A stretch of DNA of 64,000 nt, from assembly GCA_005784505.1 (NCBI GenBank), contig VCAZ01000134.1, forward strand, positions 125,001 through 189,000, given 5' to 3'. The notes under the pieces are model-generated. The model ran no database searches and was not told where the DNA came from. It was given only the letters and a program-made list of their open reading frames with translations. Origin of the DNA: Bagarius yarrelli. Taxonomy: Eukaryota; Chordata; Actinopteri; Siluriformes; Sisoridae. This document shows positions 1 to 9,900 of this stretch, in pieces. The stretch's first letter is position 1; every line of letters starts with the position of its first letter. Both the position numbers and the translations under genes were made by a program.

Positions 1-227
1 TAAGTGTCTGTCAGTCTCACCATGTGCGCGCGCATCCGCTGCAGCCTGGACACCGATTTAAAGCTAAAAACACACAAAATAAACACAAATTCACCAATAA
101 ATCCAATTAAAATCTTCCAGAAATGAGCGGAATATAAACTATAGGAAAAGAATAAATCGGAAATAAGATAGAAAAACGCCAAATATCACAGATTAAAGCA
201 TTAATTTATTTAACATAGATTATTTTA

Positions 228-263
<36 letters not shown>

Positions 264-1226
264 GAAAGCTAGTGCACAATGTCAAGAACGTTACTTACAG
301 ACGAACTGATCCTCCATCAGTAATTGTACAGAAAAAATAATAAATAATAAATAAAAATAATAAATAGAAATAAAAATAAAAATAAAACTTACCTTAAAAC
401 AGGTTTTAAAATCGCTAAAGACATCATTAAACTTCTCCCGAGTCTCCGACTGTATTATTACCGTGTAACAACGAGTATAATCCCTACAGAGTGACCCTAC
501 AGTGTGTGAACACTTAAGGGGAACTGGAATAGTGCACTATTTATAAGAAAGGAAAGCATTTAGGAGTTAACTAATTTAAGTAGGCGGAACCGTAGAAGAA
601 GAAGAAGAAGAAGCAGAACTGGCACCACAGTGACATCTAGAGGAAAGAAAGAATTATTTTATAACATATAAAAACAAATATTATTATTTTTATTGCTTAA
701 GTAAAATGTATTTAACCAAATAAATAAAAACAAAAATAACTGATACAACCCACTCAATGACTGGATTAAATTAAATTAAAAATAAAGTTTGTGTAATAAA
801 ATTAAAATTGTTTTCAAACATTATTAGAATAAAAGTAAAGTAACTATTTAAAAGTAAAATTGAATCGCACACGTGGCATACAAAAATGTTACATATGACT
901 AAAGGCATAAAATAAAATAGGCAACTAGGATAATAATTCTGGTTATATATTGTGTGCTATAACTGCTATCTACATTTGAAAAATAATACTAGCTTTTATT
1001 TTGTCATCTTTTAAATATAAGACCGGGATTTTAATGTATTTATTTATTACTCTCTATTAACATAAATAAATATTTTGTTTTGCGTTTTTTTCACGTTTAT
1101 AAACGAAGTAAAAAGGTTGCTAGGCAATGAGCAGACGCCACGTCCTTATTTCAAGAAGTGAAAATGCAGTTACCTAGCAACTACAGACGCTTTCCGGTCA
1201 ACCCGGAAGTGCGTGGCTTTAAAGCA
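1..1226. other. Upstream flank of pofut2
   Basis: AT-rich DNA with a (TG)n tract at about 229-259 and a short (GAA)n run near 597-612. No convincing plus-strand gene is visible. The last 100 bases before the pofut2 start become less AT-rich and presumably contain its promoter and 5' UTR. Minus-strand splice-donor-like sites near 392, 295 and 20 hint at the first exons of a divergent gene; see the separate low-confidence entry. Confidence 0.6.
21..427 (-). other. Possible 5' exons of a divergent minus-strand gene
   Basis: Three sites on the minus strand fit the donor consensus: after position 393 (AAG|GTAAGT), about 296 (TCT|GTAAGT) and 21 (ATG|GTGAGA). The first follows an ATG at 424-422 (another at 427-425) that opens a short frame reading MSLAILKPVL. 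A 25-nt piece at 45-21 is bounded by CAG and the third donor. I recognise no protein family, and the acceptor for the middle piece is unclear. The arrangement would fit a bidirectional promoter, but chance matches are quite possible. Confidence 0.2.
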
Positions 1227-2319
1227 ATGGCGCATCCCAGGGAGAACTTTTCTCTCTCTTGGTGTTTTTGTGCTTCTTTTCACTTTTCCTTGTATATGTT
1301 GTTGTTGTTTGTTTGTTACACATTAAGTTTTGGAGGTTCGGGATTCGAAAGTGACGCTTATCGAGCCGGAAGTTCCGGTTTATCTGCAGCGGCGGCTGCA
1401 GCGCGAGATGTGCGGTATGTAAACTAAACTAAAACACGTGAATATTTAAAAAAAAATCCTCTAAATCTCAATAAACACGTGTTTATCAACATTTCCGTCA
1501 CGTGGTTTTTGAGTCATGTGTTAGTTTGTTTTCCTGTGAAAAGTGAGCGGATGTGTCCCACTCTGACGTCATTAGGGGGACCCTGGTATTGGTAGATTAG
1601 TTACAGTTGAGTTTAATAAGAAGATAAATAATTGAAGCAGAAAGAGAGCATTGTGGGTAATGTAGTGTTAATCCAAGTGCTGTGCAGGTACCTGCTGTAC
1701 GACGTCAATCCTCCAGAGGGTTTTAACCTGCGGCGGGATGTGTACATCCGTATGGCGTCCCTGCTGAAGACCCTGAGGCGGAGGGGTGACTGGGTGCTGG
1801 TTCTGCCCCCTTGGGGTCGTCTGTACCACTGGCAAAGTCCAGACCTGCACCAGGTGATGATTCCGTGGGCCGAATTTTTCAGCATCTCCAACCTGCAGGT
1901 CAACATTCCCGTCATGGAGTACCAGGAGTTCATAGCAGGTGAAGAGAACAGAACCTGCAGTCTAACCACAGCTGTGAGAGAGAAACGCAGTGTGTGCGTG
2001 TGTGTGTGATCACTGTGTGTGTGTGTGTGTGTGTATGTGTGTGTGCTCCAGAGTCAGGCGGGCCCTTTATCGATCAGGTGTTGGTGCTGCAGAATTACGC
2101 AGAGGGCTGGAAAGAGGGGACGTGGGAGGAAAAGGTGGACGAGCGACGCTGCATCGATCGTCTCATATATAATAAAGACAAGCAGGGATACTACAGGTGT
2201 GTGTGTGTGAGAAAGTGTGTGTGTGTGTGTGTGAGAAAGAGTTTGTGTCCATAAGTTTGTCTGTGAGAGTGTATGAGTGTGTGTGTGTAAGTATGTCTCT
2301 GTGAGTGTTTGTGTGTATA

Positions 2320-2352
<33 letters not shown>

Positions 2353-2903
2353 TTGTGTGTGTGTTTTAACAGTGTTTTCTCTGCTTGTTTTTAGAGGCTG
2401 GTTCTGGGGTTATGAGGAGACTCGAGCTCTCGGTGTCCGCTGTCTGTCTGTTCAGGGACACGCCTCTGTTCTAGCACCTTACCTCCAGGACAACATCACA
2501 GCCACGTGAGTCATGTGACCTGATCGGGGTTTCCGCTGAAGAAGTCATGTGACCTGATCGGGGTTCCCCTGAAGGAGTCACATGACCAGTTTGGGGTTCC
2601 CCTGAAGTCCCGTCTTTGGCATGGAATTCACTGCTATAAAGGACCTTCTGTTATCGTCAAACTACAAACATTAACACGCCTCTTCTGTCTTTCTCTAGTG
2701 TAAATGAGAAATATCCGCTAGACCAGACCACCAATTAGCATTGTTTATCCATTAACAGGAGGCTAATTAGCATAAAGATCCTCCAGGGTTGCGACATTTA
2801 ACATCCATCTAACACACAGGAAGCACAGATACTGTTTATCGTAGACCTGCAGTAGGAGTATCCATATTTTTTCCTGCTACTGATATTTTAATATTGTTTT
2901 TTT

Positions 2904-2938
<35 letters not shown>

Positions 2939-3877
2939 AGCTCAGTGATGTTAGACCGAGCTGAAACTGTCCTTCATGATCATTATGCAGGAAAAGATTA
3001 CTGGGACGTGAGTATATTTTCTGCTTTAATATCGTTACAGTGCCGAATTCTGGACTTTGATTTGACGTTGTAACACGTCAGCGTTTCTATAGTAACAGCT
3101 GAATAACAGGGACCCGTACAATCAGACGCCACCGTTTAAAGAAAAGAACATGTATAGTTTCCGGTGTTTATATGCTGGTGTTAGGACAGTGTAGTGTTTC
3201 TGGTAAATAAAGTCCGACTGATAATCAGTTTTACTGATATTTTTTCCGATATTTAATATTTTTGATTATTAGTTATCGGTTTTGTAATATTAAATCCGCT
3301 GACATATGACTTTATCCTGTCAAGACGGTCTTTACTGCATCATTAGCAGAGACGGTTAAACAGCTTCAGTAGTAAAAGTAACTTGATTTGTTTTAATTAA
3401 TATACTTTATTTATTTATACTTTATTTGATAAATACTTCACTAAAGTAACAAAGCTGTTTTAATTCAATAGTTTGGAATGTTTTTAAGTTTATAACTTAC
3501 CTGTTTTATCATTTAATACTGGCTGAAAGTTTGATTTAGTTTGATTTATTTGGACAGATGATTCGCTGTGGCGGCCCCTAAAGGGAACAGCCGAAAGGAG
3601 GAGACGAGGAGCTTTTATTTATTTACTTAAAAAAGTGTTTTATTATCTTTTTGGGCATTTTGCCTTTATTTGTAGGAATATAAGATGAGATGAAGTGTGT
3701 GTGTGTGTGTGTGTGGTGTGTGTGGTGTGTGTGTGTGTGTCTTAGACTCGACGCAGTATGGTGTTTGCCAAACATTTGCGTGTCCTTGGAGACCAATTTA
3801 GAGTGAAATACCTTAATTCCACTGACGAGCAGGACCACACAGCTTACAGCGAGGACTGGACACACATGAAGGTAAAT

Positions 3878-3924
<47 letters not shown>

Positions 3925-3961
3925 ATATGGACACATATAAATTCTACAGTACTTTATAACA

Positions 3962-4009
<48 letters not shown>

Positions 4010-6571
4010 ACAGGCTAAGCTGGGCAGTGCTAAAGGAGGCCCGTACCTTGGTGTGCACCTGCGCAGGAAGGACTTTATCTGGGGTCACCGTGAGGACGTC
4101 CCGAGCCTGAAGGGGGCAGTAAAGAAAATCCGTAGCCTGATGAAGAAACACAAGCTGGATACGGTTTTTGTAGCTACTGATGCTGATGAAGAAGGTAAAG
4201 TCACCAGAGAGCAGGTAAAGCAGGGGGCAGTAGTGTTTCACACATCCAGCAGGGGGCAGTAGTGTTTCACACATCCAGCAGGGGGCAGTAGTGTTTCACA
4301 CATCCAGCAGGGGCAGTAGTGTTTCACACATCCAGCAGGGGGCAGTAGTGTTTCACAAATCCCAGCAGGGGGGGCAGTAGTGTTTAGGGACCAGTAAAAA
4401 AAAATTTTTTTTTTTACATCCAGCAGGGGGCGCAGTAGTGTTTTTTTTTTTTTTTACATCCAGCAGGGGGCAGTAGTGTTTTCTTTTTTTTTTTTTACAT
4501 CCTGCAGGGGGCAGTAGTGGTGTTTTTTTTTTTTTTTACATCCAGCAGGGGGCAGTAGTGATTTTTTTTTTTTTTTTTTTTTACATTCAGCAGGGGGCAG
4601 TAGTGTTTCAAACATCTAGCAGGGGGCAGTAGTGGTGTTTTTTTTACATCCAGCAGGGGGCAGTAGTGTTTTTTTGGGTTTTTTTTTTACATTCAGCAGG
4701 GGGCAGTAGTAGTGTTTCAAACATCTAGCAGGGGGCAGTAGTGTTTTAAATATCCTGCAGGGGGCAGTAGTGGTGGGTTTTTTTTACATCCAGCAGGGGG
4801 CAGTAGTGTTTTTTTTACATCCAGCAGGGGGCAGTAGTGTTTCACAAATCCAGCAGGGGCAGTAGTGTTTTTAAAAATTTTTTTTTTTTTTTTACATCCA
4901 GCAGCAGGGGGCAGTAGTGGTGTTTTTTTTGCATCCAGCAGGGGGCAGTAGTGTTTTTTTGGGTTTTTTTTTTTACATTCATTCAGCAGGGGGCAATAGT
5001 GTTTCAAACATCTAGCAGGGGGCAGTAGTGGTGTTTTTTTTTACATCCAGCAGGGGGCAGTAGTGTTTTTTTTTACATCCAGCACGGGGGCAGTAGTGTT
5101 TCACAAATCCAGCAGGGGCAGTAGTGTTTTAAAATCCACCGGGGCATTTTTTTTTTAAAAATTTTTTTTTTTTTTTTACATCCAGCAGGGGGCAGTAGTG
5201 TTTTTTTTGTTTTACATCCTGCAGGGGGCAGTAGTGGTGTTTTTTTTTGCATCCAGCAGGGGGCAGTAGTGTTGTTTTTTTGGGGTTTTTTTTTTTTACA
5301 TTCAGCAGGGGGCAGTAGTGTTTCAAACATCTAGCAGGGGCAATAGCAGTAGTAGTGGTGTTTTTTTTTACATCCAGCAGGGGGGCAGTAGTAGTGTTTT
5401 TTGGGGTTTTTTTTTACATTCAGCAGGGGGCAGTAGTGTTTCAAAAACATCTAGCAGGGGGCAGTAGTGTTTCAAACATCCTGCAGGGGGCAGTAGTGAG
5501 TGGCGGGGGGGTTTGGTGTTTTTTTACATCCAGCAGGGGGCAGTAGTGTTTTTTTGTGGTTTTTTTTTACATTCAGCAGGGGGCAATAGTGTTTCAAACA
5601 TCTAGCAGGGGCAGTAGTGTTTCATACATCTAGCAGGGGGCAGTAGTGTTTTTTGTTACATCCAGCAGGGGGCAGTAGTGTTTTTTGTGTCTCGCTCACT
5701 CACTGTGATCTTTTTTCATTTGGTTTTTTAACTTGCTCTCTGCTGCTTTCTTTCTTTCTCGTGTGTTTGTCGTTTATTTATTGTTTGATGTGGTTTTGAT
5801 GGTTTGATGTTAATTAATGTTAATTGATGTTAATTGGTGTTAATTGGTGTTTATTGATGTGGTTCGATGTTGTGTGGTGTTTAAGGGGGTAAATACTTAT
5901 TCACAGCATGTGTGTGTTTAGAGGTGTTGAAGCTGCGGAAGTTGCTTCCTGAGATGGTGCGATATGAGGCGAGTCGAGACCATCTGGAGCTGCTCAAGGA
6001 CGGAGGAGTCGCCATCATAGACCAGTGGATCTGCGCACACGCCCGGTCCGCCTCAGACACACCACCAACACACCACCAACGCGCCACTAATACACCGCTA
6101 ACACACCGCTACACACACCGCTAACACACCGCTAACACACACCCGCCAACACACCGCCACCTCCACAGGCGCCAACACACCGCCAACACACCGCCAACAC
6201 ACACCGCCAACACACCGCCAAACCGACACCACCAACGCGCCACTAATACACCGCTAATACTAAAAACCGCTAACACACCGCTAAACACACCACCAACACA
6301 CCTAAAAAAACACGCCTCTAAAACACGCCTGTGTGTGTGTGTGTGTGTGTGTGCAGTGTTTAATGTTTCACCCGAATCTTTACATCTTCACCCGTAACCG
6401 TGTTTCTTGTTTCTCAGGTACTTCATCGGGACCTCAGTTTCGACCTTTTCCTTCCGCATTCACGAGGAACGCGAGATTCTGGGTTTCGACCCCAAAACCA
6501 CTTACAACCGTTTCTGTGGCGACGAAGAGAACGAGTGTGAACAGCCGACACACTGGAAAATAGTTTACTGA
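1227..6571 (+). CDS. pofut2: GDP-fucose protein O-fucosyltransferase 2 (complete, 9 exons)
   Basis: Coding exons: 1227-1414, 1688-1938, 2052-2196, 2395-2505, 2941-3007, 3746-3871, 4014-4194, 5922-6045 and 6418-6571 (stop TGA 6569-6571). They total 1,347 nt, or 448 aa, against about 429 in human; all phases agree. POFUT2 is a GT68-family enzyme of the ER that transfers fucose from GDP-fucose to Ser/Thr in folded thrombospondin type 1 repeats. Visible support: a hydrophobic N-terminal signal (about residues 14-35); PPEGFNLRRDVY, with Glu73 aligning with the known catalytic Glu54 of human; GVHLRRKDF (residues 309-317), with Arg313 aligning with human Arg294; and a conserved tail through FRIHEER and THWKIVY. 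The start is the ATG before MAHPR because it gives a normal signal peptide; an upstream in-frame GTG does not initiate. The exon 8 donor (CG|GTCCGC) is weak but gives the conserved HARYFIGTSVS junction. Intact throughout. Confidence 0.96.
1435..1571. promoter_or_regulatory. E-box / CRE cluster in pofut2 intron 1
   Basis: Three CACGTG palindromes (1435-1440, 1476-1481, 1499-1504) and one perfect TGACGTCA (1564-1571) lie within 140 bases, just downstream of exon 1. CACGTG is the core bound by USF, MYC and TFE/MITF factors; TGACGTCA is the CRE/ATF site. Their placement close to the presumed start of transcription suggests proximal promoter elements, perhaps tied to ER or secretory load. This is motif matching only. 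Confidence 0.4.
2018..2043 (+). repeat. (TG)n tract abutting pofut2 exon 3 acceptor
   Basis: Nearly pure TG dinucleotides end about 8 bases before the CAG at 2049-2051, so the TG tract takes the place of the usual polypyrimidine tract. Confidence 0.9.
2322..2366 (+). repeat. (TG)n tract in pofut2 intron 3
   Basis: TG dinucleotide microsatellite upstream of exon 4. The intron also begins with TG repeats directly at the exon 3 donor (2197 onward). Confidence 0.9.
2503..2612 (+). repeat. Three-copy short tandem repeat with TCATGTGA / TCACATGA cores
   Basis: Starting at the exon 4 donor there are about three imperfect copies of a unit of some 40 bases containing GTCATGTGACC (or its complement GTCACATGACC) followed by GGGGTT and CCCTGAAG-like sequence. 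TCATGTGA is an MITF/TFE-type E-box (M-box). Confidence 0.7.
2906..2936 (+). repeat. (TG)n tract abutting pofut2 exon 5 acceptor
   Basis: About 15 TG units run directly into TTTAG at the exon 5 acceptor (2940). Confidence 0.92.
3694..3741 (+). repeat. (TG)n / TGG tract abutting pofut2 exon 6 acceptor
   Basis: A TG-rich tract interrupted by two GG steps ends at CTTAG, the acceptor of exon 6 (starting 3746). Confidence 0.92.
3878..3922 (+). repeat. (CA)n tract at the start of pofut2 intron 6
   Basis: About 21 CA units begin six bases after the exon 6 donor (GT at 3872). The same 142-base intron ends in a (TG)n tract of matching length. Confidence 0.93.
3968..4009 (+). repeat. (TG)n tract at the end of pofut2 intron 6
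   Basis: About 20 TG units end at GAGACAG, the acceptor of exon 7 (starting 4014). The tract is complementary to the CA tract at the other end of the intron. Confidence 0.93.
4215..5690 (+). repeat. CTCF-motif-like minisatellite, about 40 copies, pofut2 intron 7
   Basis: An array of units of about 26-50 bases, each carrying CCAGCAGGGGGCAGTAGTG or a close variant, separated by T-runs of varying length or by TTTCACACAT / TTTCAAACAT. I count about 40 motif copies by eye. About 14 keep the exact 14-mer CCAGCAGGGGGCAG; others vary in the first bases (TTCAGC, TCTAGC, CCTGC) or in G-run length. The 14-mer fits the published CTCF core consensus CCASYAGRKGGCRS at every position. The array lies wholly within the intron and starts about 20 bases after the exon 7 donor. 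Confidence 0.93.
5805..5880 (+). repeat. Short TTAATTGATG-type repeat
   Basis: Six or so imperfect copies of a 10-11-base unit (TGTTAATTGA / TGTTAATTGG) between the minisatellite and exon 8 of pofut2. The units contain TAATT cores, which are homeodomain-like, but this may be simple repeat drift. Confidence 0.6.
6056..6330 (+). repeat. AACACACCGCC minisatellite in pofut2 intron 8
   Basis: Tandem units of about 10-12 bases (ACACACCGCTA, ACACACCGCCA) begin within about ten bases of the exon 8 donor and fill most of the 372-base intron, followed by a (TG)n tract at about 6330-6353. Confidence 0.88.
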
Positions 6572-7022
6572 GACGCTGATGGAGCGCCGTTCCAGAGCGG
6601 AGAAAGCAGAACCGATACTGCAAAGAGTTCCGTCAATCATATCCAAAAGTATTGACACCCTTAATGTAATCATTACCGCTATTTAAGATTACATACATGA
6701 CTACGGTGCTGATAACACACACATACACACACACACACACACACACGATCAATCCTCTTTTCGGTTTCAGTATATAAAAGATCCAGATGTTTGACTGACA
6801 GTCTCTTTTCCTTATCCTTCCTTTTTGCAAACAATCTTTTTCTCTTTCTTTCTGTCTTTTTTTCACTTTTTATTATTTCTGTCCGTCTTATTTTTCTTTC
6901 TTTTCTTAAATCTTTCATTTTGTTGTCTCTTTGAAATGTCCTGCTGGTTGGCGTGCGGTAGCACCTGTGCATCACCACGGAACGAATGTAACTGTTTCTT
7001 GTTTGGGAATTGAACAAATAAT
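6572..7022. other. Presumed pofut2 3' UTR and downstream flank
   Basis: T/C-rich DNA with a CA tract near 6729-6748. I see no canonical AATAAA close to the stop codon, so the polyadenylation site is unresolved; one AATAAA occurs far downstream at 7813-7818. No further exon is supported. Confidence 0.5.
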
Positions 7023-7375
7023 TAGGGATGCACTGATACCCTTTTCTAACAGTCCGTGTTGATTTCCTGGTAGTCACTGATATCAGTACCGGTGCAGTTT
7101 TGGGATGTGGGATTATTTCAGGTTTGGAAGGTTTGTGCCGCAGTGTTGGTTGCCGAGTGGTAACATTACTGTCAGTTCTCTTTCATTTCAGATGTTTAAT
7201 CAGATTACTCGCATTATAAGCACTTTTTCCTTCCTCTTGATATGTTTGTGGAACACAGTTTGGGTTCTGTCATGTGTGGGCAGTCAGAAGAGGTGTCGGT
7301 CTCTGTTATTGGAGTGTTTTTACAAGTACATGAGCTCAGCATTGGGCCCAATACCGATACCTGCGCATCCCTAAA
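7023..7375. mobile_element. hAT-like MITE (non-autonomous DNA transposon)
   Basis: The ends form inverted repeats: AGGGATGCACTGATACC at the left, and at the right a segment whose complement begins AGGGATGCGCAGGTATC. The interior is non-coding with TATCAG/CCGATA-type sequence, typical of small fish elements whose ends read agggatgcaccgatac. About 350 bp, no transposase. Confidence 0.65.
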
Positions 7376-7903
7376 AAAATCGAAGGGGATTTTAGTTAAA
7401 AAGGCTTTATTATCAAATACAGATGTGATCTGGGTAAAACTGTTGAAATCACAAATATCTTCAAAGAACCCGAGCCAGAACCAAACCCGGGTCACCAGAG
7501 TGCAACAGCGCATGAGTGCCGGCGCCTTCGCCCACCTTCACCCACCACCGCACCGACCTGTATAAACACCTGCTTGCTCTTTTTTTTTTTTACTCATCAC
7601 ATTTCCATAGACATAAACTACTGTTACTGTCCCACAGGAACCTCTGAGGAACTGAGACTGAAGACCGGCAGTGGGGGTGTCCTCCTCAGAGGTGTTTGTC
7701 AGTGTGTTAAACCTGAACAGTATTTCTGTAAAACTGTGATATTGGAATATGAACGTTTCACGCCTGAAGTGTGTGTGTTATTCAGCGAACTGAGGATTCC
7801 TGTAGATCTGAAAATAAAATGCAGGAGGATAAAAAAGACTTTCTTGATTTCTCCAAAAATCTTGTTGATTCATTTGATTACAGTCCAGAATTTTGTGTTT
7901 GTG

Positions 7904-7954
<51 letters not shown>

Positions 7955-8090
7955 GCGTGCGCGTGTGGAAGCTACTTCTTTGTACCTGCTGTTATTGATG
8001 GTAAGTCACCCTTTGTTTTTATAAACACAACCTGTCTGCATTCTTTATCTTCCTACTTTAAATATCTCTCAACAGTTTTTAGAAAGTGTG
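7376..8090. other. Intergenic, no gene seen
   Basis: Contains a (TG)n tract at about 7897-7950 and otherwise unremarkable sequence. Open frames here are short and have no recognisable similarity. Confidence 0.5.
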
Positions 8091-8222
8091 TGTGTTCTCT
8101 GAGAGTGTATTTCCTGAATGGTGTGTGTGTTTCCTGAATGGTGTGTGTGTTTCCTGAATGGTGTGTGTATTTTCTGACTGGTGTGTGTATTTTCTGACTG
8201 GTGTGTGTGTGTTCTCTGAGAG
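8091..8222 (+). repeat. GTGTGTTTCCTGAATG minisatellite
   Basis: Six or seven copies of a 19-20-base unit (TGGTGTGTGTGTTTCCTGAA and variants with TATTTTCTGAC). The unit resembles the independent array in the abca12 gene at 58730-59050. Confidence 0.85.
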
Positions 8223-8282
8223 AACTTTTCTGGGAGTGTATTTGCTGATCTCACATTTCCTTTTCTTATTATTTCCAGGTAA

Positions 8283-9763
8283 ATTTAGTGTGTGGTGGTG
8301 GTGGTGATGAATGTCCCGCAGTGTGTGGTGGTGGTGATGATGAATGTCCCGCAGTGTGTGGTGGTGATGATGAATGTCCCGCAGTGTGTGGTGGTGGTGG
8401 TGATGAATGTCCCGTGTGTGGTGTGTGGTGGTGATGCATGTCCCGCAGTGTGTGGTGGTGGGTGGTGATGAAGTGGTGTGGTGTGGTGTGTCCCGCATGT
8501 GTCAGTGGTGGTGGTGGGATGAATGTCCCGCAGTGTGTGGTGGTGATGATGAATGTCCCGCAGTGTGTGGTGGTGGTGGTCCCGCATGAGTGTGTGGTGG
8601 TGGTGGTGGATGTGACTGTGTGGTGGTGCGTGGTGATGTCCCGTCCCAGTGTGGTGGTGGTGGTGTGTGTGGTGGTGTGGTGTGATGAATGTCCCGCAGA
8701 GGTGTGGTGGTGGTGGTGGTGATGAATGTCCCGCAGTGTGTGGTGGTGATGATGAATGTCCCGCAGTGTGTGGTGGTGGATGATGAATGTCCCGCAGTGT
8801 GTGGTGGTGGTGATGATGAATGTCCCGCAGTGTGTGGTGGTGGTGGTGGTGATGAATGTCCCGCATGTCCCGGTGTGTGTGTGGTGTGTGGTGGTGATGA
8901 ATGTCCCCGCAGTGGTGGTGGTGTGGTGTGGGTGGGTGGTGGTGGTGATGAATGTCCCGCAGTGTGTGGTGGTGGTGGTGATGAATGTCCCGCAGTGTGT
9001 GGTGGTGGTGTGATGAATGTCCCCGCAGTGTGTGGTGGTGGTGGGATGAATGTCCCGCAGTGTGTGTGGTGGTGGTGTGATGAATGTCCCAGCAGTGTGT
9101 GGTGGTGGTGATGAATGATCCCGCAGTGTGTGGTGGGTGGTGTGATGATGAATGTCCCGCATGTGTGTGGTGGTGGTGGTGATGAATGTCCCGCAGTGTG
9201 TGGTGGTGGTGTGATGAATGTCCCGCAGTGTGTGGTTTGGTGGTGATGACTGTCCCGCAGTGTGTGGTGGTGGTGGTGATGAATGTCCCGCAGTGTGTGG
9301 TGGTGGTGATGATGAATGTCCCGCAGGTGTGTGGTGGTGGTGATGATGAATGTCCCGCAGTGTGTGGTGTGATGAATGTCCCGCAGGTGTGGTGGTGGTG
9401 GGATGAATGTCCCGCAGTGTGTGGTGGTGTGGTGATGAATGTCCCGCAGTGTGTGGTGGTGGTGATGATGAATGTCCCGCAGTGTGTGGTGGTGGTGATG
9501 AATGTCCCAGTGTGTGCAGTGTGTGAATGTGAGTGTTGGTGGTGATGTGTGATGATGAATGTCCCGCAGTGTGTGGTGGTGGTGATGATGAATGTCCCGC
9601 AGTGTGTGGTGGTGGTGATGATGAATGTCCCGCAGTGTGTGGTGGTGGTGATGATGAATGTCCCGCAGTGTGTGGTGGTGATGATGAATGTCCCGCAGTG
9701 TGTGGTGGTGATGATGAATGTCCCGCAGTGTGTGGTGGTGATGATGAATGTCCCGCAGTGTGT
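8283..9763 (+). repeat. G/T-rich minisatellite GATGAATGTCCCGCAGTGTGTGGTGG
   Basis: About 1.5 kb of tandem units of some 22-35 bases. Each has a conserved block GATGAATGTCCCGCAGTGTG and a variable (GGT)n/(GAT)n spacer. About 45-50 copies by eye, with the most regular 24-33-base units at the right end (9540-9763). The long open frames on both strands here (His/Thr- or Val/Cys-rich) are products of the repeat and not genes. Confidence 0.95.
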
Positions 9764-9846
9764 GTCTTTTTATCTGCGCATAAAATCCTGTCTGCTATAT
9801 ATCATCTCAGCGTTTCTTTCCAGTTTTAAATGGTTTTCAGGAGTGT

Positions 9847-9849
9847 GTG

Positions 9850-9897
<48 letters not shown>
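9847..9897 (+). repeat. (TG)n microsatellite
   Basis: About 24 TG units just downstream of the 8.3-9.8 kb minisatellite. Confidence 0.95.

Positions 9898-9900
<3 letters not shown>

Noticed and set aside
1613..1969. Minus-strand frame of 118 codons over pofut2 exon 2
   Set aside because: Shadow of the conserved POFUT2 exon on the opposite strand.
4717..5330. Minus-strand frames with repeated LLPPAGCKKK
   Set aside because: These are translations of the CTCF-like minisatellite and its T-runs, inside a pofut2 intron.
8269..9162. 297-codon minus-strand frame rich in His and Thr, and overlapping plus-strand Val/Cys/Gly frames
   Set aside because: They are translations of the G/T-rich minisatellite. 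The same block is read in every frame, and there is no promoter, splice site or family resemblance.
4215..9763. CRISPR-like or satellite-defence arrays
   Set aside because: Repeat units lack unique spacers of constant size and the genome is vertebrate; these are minisatellites.
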